NCBI GenBank assembly: GCA_036502005.1
Contig: DASXZH010000033.1
Coordinates: 1 to 29,870, forward strand
DNA: 29,870 nt
Source: DASXZH01 sp036502005
GTDB taxonomy: Bacteria > Armatimonadota > Fimbriimonadia > Fimbriimonadales > Fimbriimonadaceae
Direction of reading: 5' to 3'
Position 1 is the stretch's first letter, and each line of letters starts with the position of its first letter. The notes under the pieces were generated by a model. It ran no database searches. It was not told the origin of the DNA and saw only the letters and a list, made by a program, of their open reading frames with translations. This document shows positions 1 to 5,579 of this stretch, piece by piece. The translations under genes and the position numbers were made by a program.

Positions 1-135
1 TCTGGACGCCGCCCAGAGCGTTTTCCTTAGCCTTTTATCTAGAAAGCTAGCTGGAATTCGCTACTTAGCTCAGGATTCTCTGGCGTTGGATGCATAAATG
101 ATGACGGCAGGTTCAAAAATGTGTATAACGACAAG

Positions 136-179
136 CCCGGAAGGAGAGGTCGGTGAGTCCGCGAACCGGGTGAGGCGCG
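136..179 (+). repeat. Dispersed palindromic repeat core, copy 1
   Basis: This matches the copies at 390-437 and 27567-27616 almost base for base across the segment GGAGAGGTCGGTGAGTCC and on through the CGCGAACCGGG part. The left arm is degenerate here (AAGCCCGG instead of CTCTCCCGG) and one base differs in the right arm (GGGTGAGG instead of GGGAGAGG), so the outer hairpin is weakened. It is followed after about 20 bases by a tail module (201-219) that also follows copy 2. Confidence 0.8.
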
Positions 180-200
180 AGCCTACTGCTCGGAAATAAA

Positions 201-361
201 CCTTAAATTGATGGCTATGGGGGGTTGGGGGAGAGGTGGTGCTCGGTGGCTCCCAAACCTACATAACACGAGGAAATATCCAAAGCGGGTCGAACTAGGA
301 CTTCAATGCAGCGGGTTTATTGCACCTCCCTCCCCTTACCCCCATAGGCGTTAAAATAAGG
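201..361. repeat. Imperfect inverted repeat module (201-241 / 322-361)
   Basis: The stretch beginning CCTTAAATTGATGGCTATGG at 201 and continuing into G-rich sequence to about 241 is similar to the reverse complement of 322-361. Both read CCTTA, a variable A/T segment, CTATGGGGG, then GGGGAG and AGGTG. The two copies are diverged (14 of 19 in the first part) and flank about 80 bases with no recognisable content. A third copy of the first 19 bases lies at 471-489. Confidence 0.55.
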
Positions 362-489
362 AAACCTTGGCGTTTTTGCAGCCACAAATCTCTCCCGGAT
401 GGAGAGGTCGGTGAGTCCGCGAACCGGGAGAGGCGCGAGTCGCAAACCTTGGAAAATTATCTCTGAGAAACCTTATTTTAACGCCTATG
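343..489. repeat. MITE-like unit with perfect 19-bp inverted termini
   Basis: Bases 343-361 (CATAGGCGTTAAAATAAGG) are the exact reverse complement of 471-489. The 147-bp interval holds core copy 2 (390-437) near its centre. The shape resembles a miniature inverted-repeat element or a long cruciform. No coding capacity and no clear target duplication are visible. Whether it is mobile is inference. Confidence 0.6.
390..437 (+). repeat. Dispersed palindromic repeat core, copy 2
   Basis: Inverted arms CTCTCCCGG (390-398) and CCGGGAGAG (424-432) enclose a centre that is nearly identical to copies 1 and 3, from GGAGAGGTCGGTGAGTCC through CGCGAA. It sits between the 19-bp termini at 343-361 and 471-489. 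Its REP-like size and palindromy suggest a structural or mobile non-coding repeat. Confidence 0.85.
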
Positions 490-523
490 CCCCTCCCTCC
501 TCCCAGGGAGCAGGAGGGAGGGG
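490..523. terminator. GC-rich hairpin downstream of the pseudouridine synthase gene
   Basis: A perfect 12-bp inverted repeat, CCCCTCCCTCCT (490-501) with AGGAGGGAGGGG (512-523), encloses the loop CCCAGGGAGC. It begins 4 bases beyond the stop codon of the minus-strand gene ending at 528, so it could stop transcription, but there is no clear U-run after it on that strand. The loop and arms resemble a hairpin at 27428-27462 inside the DNA ligase gene (loop CCCTTGGAGC), so it may instead be a dispersed repeat. Confidence 0.5.
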
Positions 524-527
524 AAAC

Positions 528-1433
528 CTAAAACGGATCCAACATCTCTTCCCGAACCAGCCCAACTCCCAAGAAATCCTCAGGTGGTTCCGCGAAAACC
601 CTAATCGTCTCTCCGCTGATCGGGTGCTCAAAGGCCATAAACGCCGCGTGCAACTGCAGCGGCACGCTCCGATAGGCCGCTGGCGCGTACAGCCGGTCGC
701 CCAAGACAGGATGGCCCATTGATTGCAAATGCACGCGGATCTGGTGAGTACGCCCTGTTTCCAAAGAACACGCAAGTAAGGTGCCCGAATCCAGCCTCGC
801 CAACTTCTTAAAATGGGTCAGCGCGTTCTTCCCTTCCGGATCAACGGCAATAAGCAGACGGTTCTTTTTGCTGCGCCCCAATGAGGCAGCAACATCAAAG
901 CGCTCATGTTCGATATTCCCGGCCGCAACAGCCACGTAGCGCCGAGAAGCGTGCCGCTTCTCAATTTGCTTGGCCAATCGAACATGAGCATTATCCGTCT
1001 TTGCCACCAAGAGCAGCCCTGTAGTGTCTTTATCCAGGCGATGCACGATTCCTGGCCTAAAGCTCCCACCCGCGCTAGAGAGACCGTGTGACCTCGCGAG
1101 CAACGCATTTACCAATGAAGGCTCCTTTAAGGAAACCGCCGGATGCACGGCCAAACCGCGCTGCTTGTTCACCACAAGCAGATATTCGTCTTCGTATCGA
1201 ACATCCAAGGCGATATCGGCGGGCGTTAAATCATGTGCTTCGCCCTCCGCCACATCCTCCAAAACAACTTTGTCGCCTGAACGCAACGCGAACGAAGGCT
1301 TACGGGCAGTCCCGTTTACCAAAATCTTGCCCTCGTCGGCGATCTTCGCCAGCTTGCTTCTGCTGTGCTGAGGCATCAAACGAGCCAAGAATTTATCCAG
1401 TCGTTCCGCTTCGGTCGCTACGAGTTCCATCAT
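528..1433 (-). CDS. rluD: RluA/RluD-family 23S rRNA pseudouridine synthase
   Basis: The protein isomerises specific uridines of large-subunit rRNA to pseudouridine in the cytoplasm. Residues 10-60 form an S4 RNA-binding domain (RLDKFLARLMPQHSRSKLAK, then ILVNG). The catalytic domain follows, with the family signature HRLDKDTTGLLLVAK, in which D134 is the catalytic aspartate, and the late motif GRTHQIRVHLQSMGHPVLGD. At 301 aa the length is normal. I chose the ATG at 1433, which overlaps the upstream acetyltransferase stop as ATGA. A longer frame upstream would run into that gene and adds nothing conserved. The adjacent second ATG (1430) is possible. RluD is the best fit by domain layout, but RluC or another RluA-family specificity cannot be excluded. 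Confidence 0.93.
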   Translation of the reverse strand: MMELVATEAERLDKFLARLMPQHSRSKLAKIADEGKILVNGTARKPSFALRSGDKVVLEDVAEGEAHDLTPADIALDVRYEDEYLLVVNKQRGLAVHPAVSLKEPSLVNALLARSHGLSSAGGSFRPGIVHRLDKDTTGLLLVAKTDNAHVRLAKQIEKRHASRRYVAVAAGNIEHERFDVAASLGRSKKNRLLIAVDPEGKNALTHFKKLARLDSGTLLACSLETGRTHQIRVHLQSMGHPVLGDRLYAPAAYRSVPLQLHAAFMAFEHPISGETIRVFAEPPEDFLGVGLVREEMLDPF

Positions 1434-1849
1434 TCGGGCTGCCTGACCATCCAGCGAGATCTTTCCGGCAGTGGCACAAAACCGCACGATTCATAAATCT
1501 CATGCGCGTCTCGTGTGGCAAGCACCCAGCGACGTAAGCCTTGGTGTTCTTTATCTTCCAATGCGGCACGCACCATTTTGCGCGCCAGCCCCTTTCCTCG
1601 GTGCGGCTCATCCACCCACACATCGGCAACCCATGCAAAGGTCGTCTTATCGGAAACAACCCTCAAATAGCCAACCTGCTCGGACCCCAGATAAACCCCA
1701 ATCGTCAAGGCAGAGTTCTCCGCTGCCCGCGCTACTGTTTCGAGTGAAACTCCAGGCGACCAGTATGATGTCGTCAGCCAAGAGTGCACCTTGGCAATGT
1801 CCAGCCTGGATTTATCATTGCTGATCACATAAAGTGGGTCCGATGGCAT
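1430..1849 (-). CDS. GNAT-family N-acetyltransferase
   Basis: This 139-aa protein has the single-domain GNAT layout. The central strand (VADVWVDEPHRGKGLARKMV) carries the acetyl-CoA pyrophosphate-binding motif RGKGLA. It is preceded by the strand QVGYLRVVSD and followed by the C-terminal LATRDAHEIYESCGFVPL, in which the YESCGF turn is typical of the family's motif B. It acetylates an unknown amine or protein substrate, and specificity cannot be read from sequence. Its TGA overlaps the pseudouridine synthase ATG (ATGA), so the two are co-transcribed and probably translationally coupled. It diverges from the peptidase gene at 1892 across 42 bases. No Shine-Dalgarno sequence is evident at its ATG. 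Confidence 0.9.
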   Translation of the reverse strand: MPSDPLYVISNDKSRLDIAKVHSWLTTSYWSPGVSLETVARAAENSALTIGVYLGSEQVGYLRVVSDKTTFAWVADVWVDEPHRGKGLARKMVRAALEDKEHQGLRRWVLATRDAHEIYESCGFVPLPERSRWMVRQPE

Positions 1850-1858
1850 GCTATTAGG

Positions 1859-1891
1859 TTAGCAGGAACCAGCGTTGTGTAAAATGACTAA
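1859..1891 (+). promoter_or_regulatory. Candidate promoter for a leaderless peptidase transcript
   Basis: TTAGCA (1859-1864) and TAAAAT (1880-1885) resemble -35 and -10 boxes with a short 15-base spacing. A start about 7 bases past the -10 box would fall on the peptidase ATG at 1892, and no Shine-Dalgarno sequence precedes that ATG. A leaderless transcript would explain both facts. This is inference from weak consensus matches. Confidence 0.3.
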
Positions 1892-3304
1892 ATGGCCACA
1901 GTGGTGTCTCCTCCAGATGAACAAACGGTCGGCGTAGTCTCGAACGACCTCCTTAGCAAGCTCCGATCTTCGTTCGAGAAAGAGCCACGAAACAGACAGG
2001 CCATGAACGCTGTTTGTACAACTCCGGTCGCCAAGGTTGCACTTAACCGCGAGCGCGTCAACCAGATCGACAACACGTTTAGCCACCACCTGCCCGAGAA
2101 CAAGGTGACCGCGCAAATGCAGTCTGGCCGATGCTGGATGTTTGCGGCCCTCAACACGCTTCGCGTGGAGGCCATTAAGAGCATGAACCTGGATACAGAG
2201 TTCGAGCTCAGCCAGAACTACTTAACTTTTTGGGACAAGTTCGAAAAGGCCAACTACTTCCTAGAATCGATCCTGAAAACCCTGGATGAGCCCAACGGCA
2301 GCCGCCTAATCGATTGGCTTCTCAGTGGCCCCGTTCAGGATGGCGGCCAGTGGCACATGTTCATCAACCTCGTCAAGAAATATGGCGTGGTGCCAAAACG
2401 TGCTATGCCGGAGACCGAAAGCAGTTCGCGAACGGCAGACCTCGGCTACCACCTCACGTTCATGCTTCGCGATTTCGCTTGCCGTCTTCGCACCGCCCAC
2501 CAAAATGGCAAGAGCGCAGCCGATCTAAGAAAAACCAAAACCGGATTTCTGGACGATGTTTATCGAATCCTTGCCGTTCACCTTGGCGAGCCGCCAACCG
2601 AGTTCAACTGGCAGTGGCGGGATAAGGACAAGGCGTTCCACCGCGAGGGCAAACTTACTCCCAAAGAGTTTTATGACAAGTTTGTGAACGTGAACCTGGA
2701 TGATTTTGTCTGCCTCATCCATGATCCTCGGCCAAAGCATTCTTTCGACCAAACGTACACAGTCAACTTTCTTGGCAATGTGGTTGGGGGCGAGCCCGTG
2801 CTTTACCTGAACGTTCCCATTAACGTTCTTAAGCATGCGGCTGTGGAGCAGATCCGCGATGGCAGCCCCGTCTGGTTTGGCAACGACGTTGGCAAGCACC
2901 TCGACCGCGATCTGGGCCTGATGGACCTCGAGCTCTTTGATTACGAACTGGTTTATGGGACCAAGCCCATCATGAACAAGGCCGAGCGCCTGCAATACGG
3001 GCACTCTCAAATGACCCACGCAATGGTGTTTACCGGCGTTGACCTCGATGATAACGGCAACCCGCTAAAGTGGCGAGTTGAGAACTCTTGGGGCGAAAAG
3101 GCGGGGGACAAGGGCTTCTTAGCGATGACCGACGCCTGGTTCGACGAATACATGTACGAGGTCGTCGTTCATAAGCAGTTTGTGCCGAAAGCGTCTCTTA
3201 AGGCGCTGGACAAAAAGCCGATCGGGCTCGACCCTTGGGATCCGATGGGATCGCTGGCGTCAGGCCTTGGGCCTTGGGCATTCGGTCCGGAAATTAGGTA
3301 TTGA
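1892..3304 (+). CDS. pepC: Aminopeptidase C / bleomycin hydrolase (peptidase C1B)
   Basis: This is a papain-fold cysteine aminopeptidase that trims N-terminal residues from peptides in the cytoplasm; family members form hexamers. The catalytic residues are all visible: C81 in QMQSGRCWMFAALNTLR, H376 in QMTHAMVFTGVD and N398 in WRVENSWGEKAGDKGF. The oxyanion Gln is Q75 or Q77. At 470 aa the length is typical (about 440-470), with an extra C-terminal tail rich in Gly, Pro and Trp after the usual end near VVHKQFV. In characterised family members the C-terminus enters the active site and limits endopeptidase activity, so this longer tail may alter exopeptidase register. No signal peptide is seen. 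It is transcribed alone and converges on the tolC-like gene. Confidence 0.95.
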   Translation: MATVVSPPDEQTVGVVSNDLLSKLRSSFEKEPRNRQAMNAVCTTPVAKVALNRERVNQIDNTFSHHLPENKVTAQMQSGRCWMFAALNTLRVEAIKSMNLDTEFELSQNYLTFWDKFEKANYFLESILKTLDEPNGSRLIDWLLSGPVQDGGQWHMFINLVKKYGVVPKRAMPETESSSRTADLGYHLTFMLRDFACRLRTAHQNGKSAADLRKTKTGFLDDVYRILAVHLGEPPTEFNWQWRDKDKAFHREGKLTPKEFYDKFVNVNLDDFVCLIHDPRPKHSFDQTYTVNFLGNVVGGEPVLYLNVPINVLKHAAVEQIRDGSPVWFGNDVGKHLDRDLGLMDLELFDYELVYGTKPIMNKAERLQYGHSQMTHAMVFTGVDLDDNGNPLKWRVENSWGEKAGDKGFLAMTDAWFDEYMYEVVVHKQFVPKASLKALDKKPIGLDPWDPMGSLASGLGPWAFGPEIRY

Positions 3305-3324
3305 GAAACCCTTTCAATGACCGG

Positions 3325-3336
3325 TTTGCGCGCAAA
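3325..3336. other. Perfect 12-bp palindrome between convergent genes
   Basis: TTTGCGCGCAAA is self-complementary and lies 21 bases after the peptidase stop, in the 95-base spacer between convergent genes. There is no U-run, so a terminator role is uncertain. Confidence 0.35.
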
Positions 3337-3357
3337 GCTTCTCGCGCGGCTGTGACC

Positions 3358-3392
3358 GAATGCCTAAGGCCGAATGCCTAAAGCCTAAGGCC
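3358..3392 (+). repeat. Heptanucleotide tandem repeat (GAATGCC/TAAGGCC)
   Basis: Five consecutive 7-base units read GAATGCC, TAAGGCC, GAATGCC, TAAAGCC, TAAGGCC, all sharing the ending GCC. They occupy the spacer between the convergent peptidase and TolC-like genes and end 8 bases before the latter's stop codon. The 7-base period matches other intergenic arrays in this window. Confidence 0.8.
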
Positions 3393-3399
3393 AATTCCC

Positions 3400-5076
3400 T
3401 CAGATTCCCTTTCCGAGCGAATGGGACAGAGTCGCTCTCGTTTCGGCAAGGTTGGCGATCGCTACGGCTTGGTCAGATCGGGACTGAACCATTTGTGCCT
3501 GAGCCGTAATAACGGTCACAAACGGCGTCACGCCCGCCTGATACTGCCCTTGAGCCAGCTTCAGGTTTTCGGTCGAATTAGCTACTTCAGCGTTGGCAAC
3601 GGTAAGTCGCTGCTCTGCCGCCTGGACGTTCACAAACGACGTCGTCACATCTTGGATGGCCCCTTGGGTGGTCAACTGAAGGTTTTGCTTCGCAACTTCT
3701 TCCTCAGCCCTGGCGCTTTCTACTTTGCCGGCAGTTAGGCCGGCGTCTTCGAATAGCCACGTAACGCTCACCGTAGGCACAAGCGAATCGGTGCCAAGGG
3801 GGTTTGTCTCCCCAAAGTTGTTGACACCGAGTTGGAAATTGAAGCTTGGCGCGTTGGAAGTGCGTGCTGCCCTCACGGCATAGCCTTCCGATCTTAAGGT
3901 CTCTACCGCGGCTAGCACGTCGGGTCGATGCATCACCGCCATATCAACCAGAGTGTTTAAATCGTCCCCTGGCTCAGTGGGTTCAGTTGAGCTTGATGGA
4001 ACGAAAGGCGTCCTTGGGTCGATCCCCATCGCAAAACAAAGCGCAATTCGGGAGTTCAACGCAGTGGCCCGAGATTGAACCAGCGCTTGCTCGGCCGTAT
4101 CCAAAGTGGTGGTCGCGCTTACAACGTCCGCCGGTGCGCCAAGGCCGCCCTGGACTTCGGCTTGAGCAAGATTGAGCGAGGCTTGTGCACTGTCCACGTT
4201 GGCCTGCTGCACATCGACCAAGGACTGGTTTTGTACATAGACGTAAAACGCCTGCTTAACCGTCAATATGGTGTCGATTTCGGCCTTAGAATATAAGTGC
4301 TTAGCTGCCCTCTCTGCTGCTTCAAATTCGGCGACAAGGTCTCGAGTGTGATTAAAATCGAAAAGCAGTTGGTTTAGAGTAACTCCGCCAGACCATCCTT
4401 GAGATCTGCCAATGACAACGCCTCCGGTTGTGGTGCCGGTAGTGGTAGCGGTTGTTCCGGTTGTAGTAGCCGTAGTTCCGGTAGTACCAGCAGTGGTGCC
4501 AGCCGTAGTTCCCGTGGTTGTCGCTGTCGTTCCTGTTGTGGTTGCGGTCGTTCCAGTGGTAGCCCCTGTCGTGCCGCTGGTGGTGGCAACGGTACTGTTA
4601 GAGTTCTTGCTATTGCCGTAAAAGGTATCCGTTTTCGAAAAACTCTGATTTAGGCTTAACTGGGGATAAAGCCCCGCTTTGCTCTGCGTTACCTGGCCCC
4701 TTGACGCCGCGAAATTCGCAAGGGCGATAGCGACGTTGGGTTGGTTTGTTAAAGCGATTTGGGCAGCTTCCTGAGCAGTGAGAGGCTTATTCGGCACTCC
4801 TGGCGTTGCGACTGGCGGATTCGGAATCGATAGATTAGGCGGGGTCTGTACCGGAGTCGTTTTAGGCATCACCGGCGGAGTCAGATTTTGATTCGTAGGA
4901 ACTGGTAAGTTTCCGGTTGTAGATGGCGGCGGAGGCAATGTTCCCGTAGTTCCGGCGGTAGCCGGCGTCGGGGGCGGCAGCGGCTTCTGAGGCGTAGGGT
5001 TATTCTGTGCTTGGCCAAAACAAATAACGGCTGCACAAAAGCAGCCGATAATGGGCATTGCTCTCTTGTCGATCAA
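3400..5076 (-). CDS. TolC-family outer-membrane efflux channel
   Basis: This is the outer-membrane exit duct of the tripartite pump encoded by the same operon. A signal peptide (PIIGCFCAAVICFGQA) is followed by a Pro/Thr-rich spacer to about residue 100. Then come two OEP repeats, beginning LTAQEAAQIALTNQPNV and near the second EFEAAERAAKHLY helices, and ending with paired helices such as LKLAQGQYQAGVTPFVTVITAQAQM. At 558 aa it is longer than the usual 420-480, because of the Pro-rich spacer and a Thr/Gly repeat (165-219) in what should be the first extracellular loop. The start is the TTG at 5076: it overlaps the MarR stop (TTGA) and has GGAGAGG 7 bases upstream. The ATG at 5058 is the alternative. 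Confidence 0.9.
   Translation of the reverse strand: MIDKRAMPIIGCFCAAVICFGQAQNNPTPQKPLPPPTPATAGTTGTLPPPPSTTGNLPVPTNQNLTPPVMPKTTPVQTPPNLSIPNPPVATPGVPNKPLTAQEAAQIALTNQPNVAIALANFAASRGQVTQSKAGLYPQLSLNQSFSKTDTFYGNSKNSNSTVATTSGTTGATTGTTATTTGTTATTTGTTAGTTAGTTGTTATTTGTTATTTGTTTGGVVIGRSQGWSGGVTLNQLLFDFNHTRDLVAEFEAAERAAKHLYSKAEIDTILTVKQAFYVYVQNQSLVDVQQANVDSAQASLNLAQAEVQGGLGAPADVVSATTTLDTAEQALVQSRATALNSRIALCFAMGIDPRTPFVPSSSTEPTEPGDDLNTLVDMAVMHRPDVLAAVETLRSEGYAVRAARTSNAPSFNFQLGVNNFGETNPLGTDSLVPTVSVTWLFEDAGLTAGKVESARAEEEVAKQNLQLTTQGAIQDVTTSFVNVQAAEQRLTVANAEVANSTENLKLAQGQYQAGVTPFVTVITAQAQMVQSRSDQAVAIANLAETRATLSHSLGKGI
4420..4584 (-). repeat. Thr/Gly-rich coding repeat in the TolC loop
   Basis: Codons 165-219 encode a low-complexity run built from TTG, ATT and GTT steps, with the 7-residue word ATTTGTT recurring. 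It lies between predicted barrel strands (QLSLNQSFSKT before, GGVTLNQLLF after), so it should extend a surface loop of the channel. Different synonymous Thr, Gly and Ala codons are used from unit to unit, so the DNA repeats are less exact than the protein repeats. This suggests selection on protein composition as well as simple slippage. Confidence 0.8.
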
Positions 5077-5579
5077 GCTGAAGCCTCTCCACCTAAAATC
5101 GTTAGAATGCCCGGTTGGCTCACATCAGATCTCTTGTCTTGCTCCTGCACCTTAGCGCAACCCTCCATTAGTTCATCAAGAACAGCCATAAGCTTTTGCT
5201 GGCTCACCTCTGGCAAAAACTTCAAAATTTCCATAGTCCTCATCACGCGATACTCTTGCCGCTCCTTCATACATTTCAGGCCGTAAACGGTCAGTTTCAA
5301 ATGCTTTACTCGCCTATCCACGGCAGATTCCACGCGTTCAAGCAAACCAAGATGTTCCAATCTGTTCGCTACCTGCGTCACGGCGCTCACCGATATTCCT
5401 AGCTCTTCGCTCACTGCAGAATGGCTCCTGGGGGAACCAAATAGAATCCTTAGAACTCGCAGTTGTGCTACGGGTAACGGTTGAAGGGGATCGTTTTCTT
5501 GTGGGCGATAGAGGGTTCTCATCAAGCGCGGCAACATTTCCTCGACTTTAAGAGCCTTTTCCCTTGTTTCATCACTCAT
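5073..5579 (-). CDS. MarR-family transcriptional regulator inside the efflux operon
   Basis: This 168-aa dimeric winged-helix regulator has the DNA-binding core at about residues 55-110: HSAVSEELGISVSAVTQVANRLEHLGLLERVESAVDRRVKHLKLTVYG. It contains the recognition helix (SVSAVTQVANRLE) and the wing with the DRR signature of MarR proteins. It probably represses its own operon and is relieved by a pump substrate; this is family knowledge plus context. The gene lies between the pump and channel genes. Its start overlaps the pump stop by 8 bases, with GGAAGAG 6 bases before the ATG, and its stop overlaps the channel start. Candidate operators lie at 10604-10619 and 10651-10663, far upstream at the operon promoter. 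Confidence 0.92.
   Translation of the reverse strand: MSDETREKALKVEEMLPRLMRTLYRPQENDPLQPLPVAQLRVLRILFGSPRSHSAVSEELGISVSAVTQVANRLEHLGLLERVESAVDRRVKHLKLTVYGLKCMKERQEYRVMRTMEILKFLPEVSQQKLMAVLDELMEGCAKVQEQDKRSDVSQPGILTILGGEASA

Larger units (their letters stand above)
1..527. other. Gene-free, repeat-rich intergenic region
   Basis: No convincing coding region lies here. The apparent short reading frames are made of repeat DNA. The stretch holds two copies of a palindromic core (136-179, 390-437), a module present in both orientations (201-241 and 322-361), a perfect 19-bp inverted repeat (343-361 with 471-489) and a GC-rich hairpin (490-523) only 4 bases beyond the pseudouridine synthase stop codon. 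A small inverted repeat at 1-17 (TCTGG/CCAGA) may be the tail of a terminator cut by the window edge. No transposase or target-site duplication was recognised. Confidence 0.7.

Noticed and set aside
12..22. Shared terminator half CCCAGAGCGTT at 12-22 and 15608-15618
   Set aside because: An 11-base match is short and the first copy is cut by the window edge, so a common element cannot be claimed.
343..489. Insertion sequence
   Set aside because: Inverted termini exist, but the 147-base unit has no coding capacity and no target duplication was seen; listed only as a MITE-like repeat.
399..722. A 107-aa plus-strand reading frame with SVSPRTGRGA
   Set aside because: It is made of the dispersed repeat and then runs antisense through rluD; no start signal or family resemblance.
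4399..4653. Gly/Ser/Cys-rich and Val-rich plus-strand frames over the TolC gene
   Set aside because: They are antisense readings of the Thr/Gly codon repeat.
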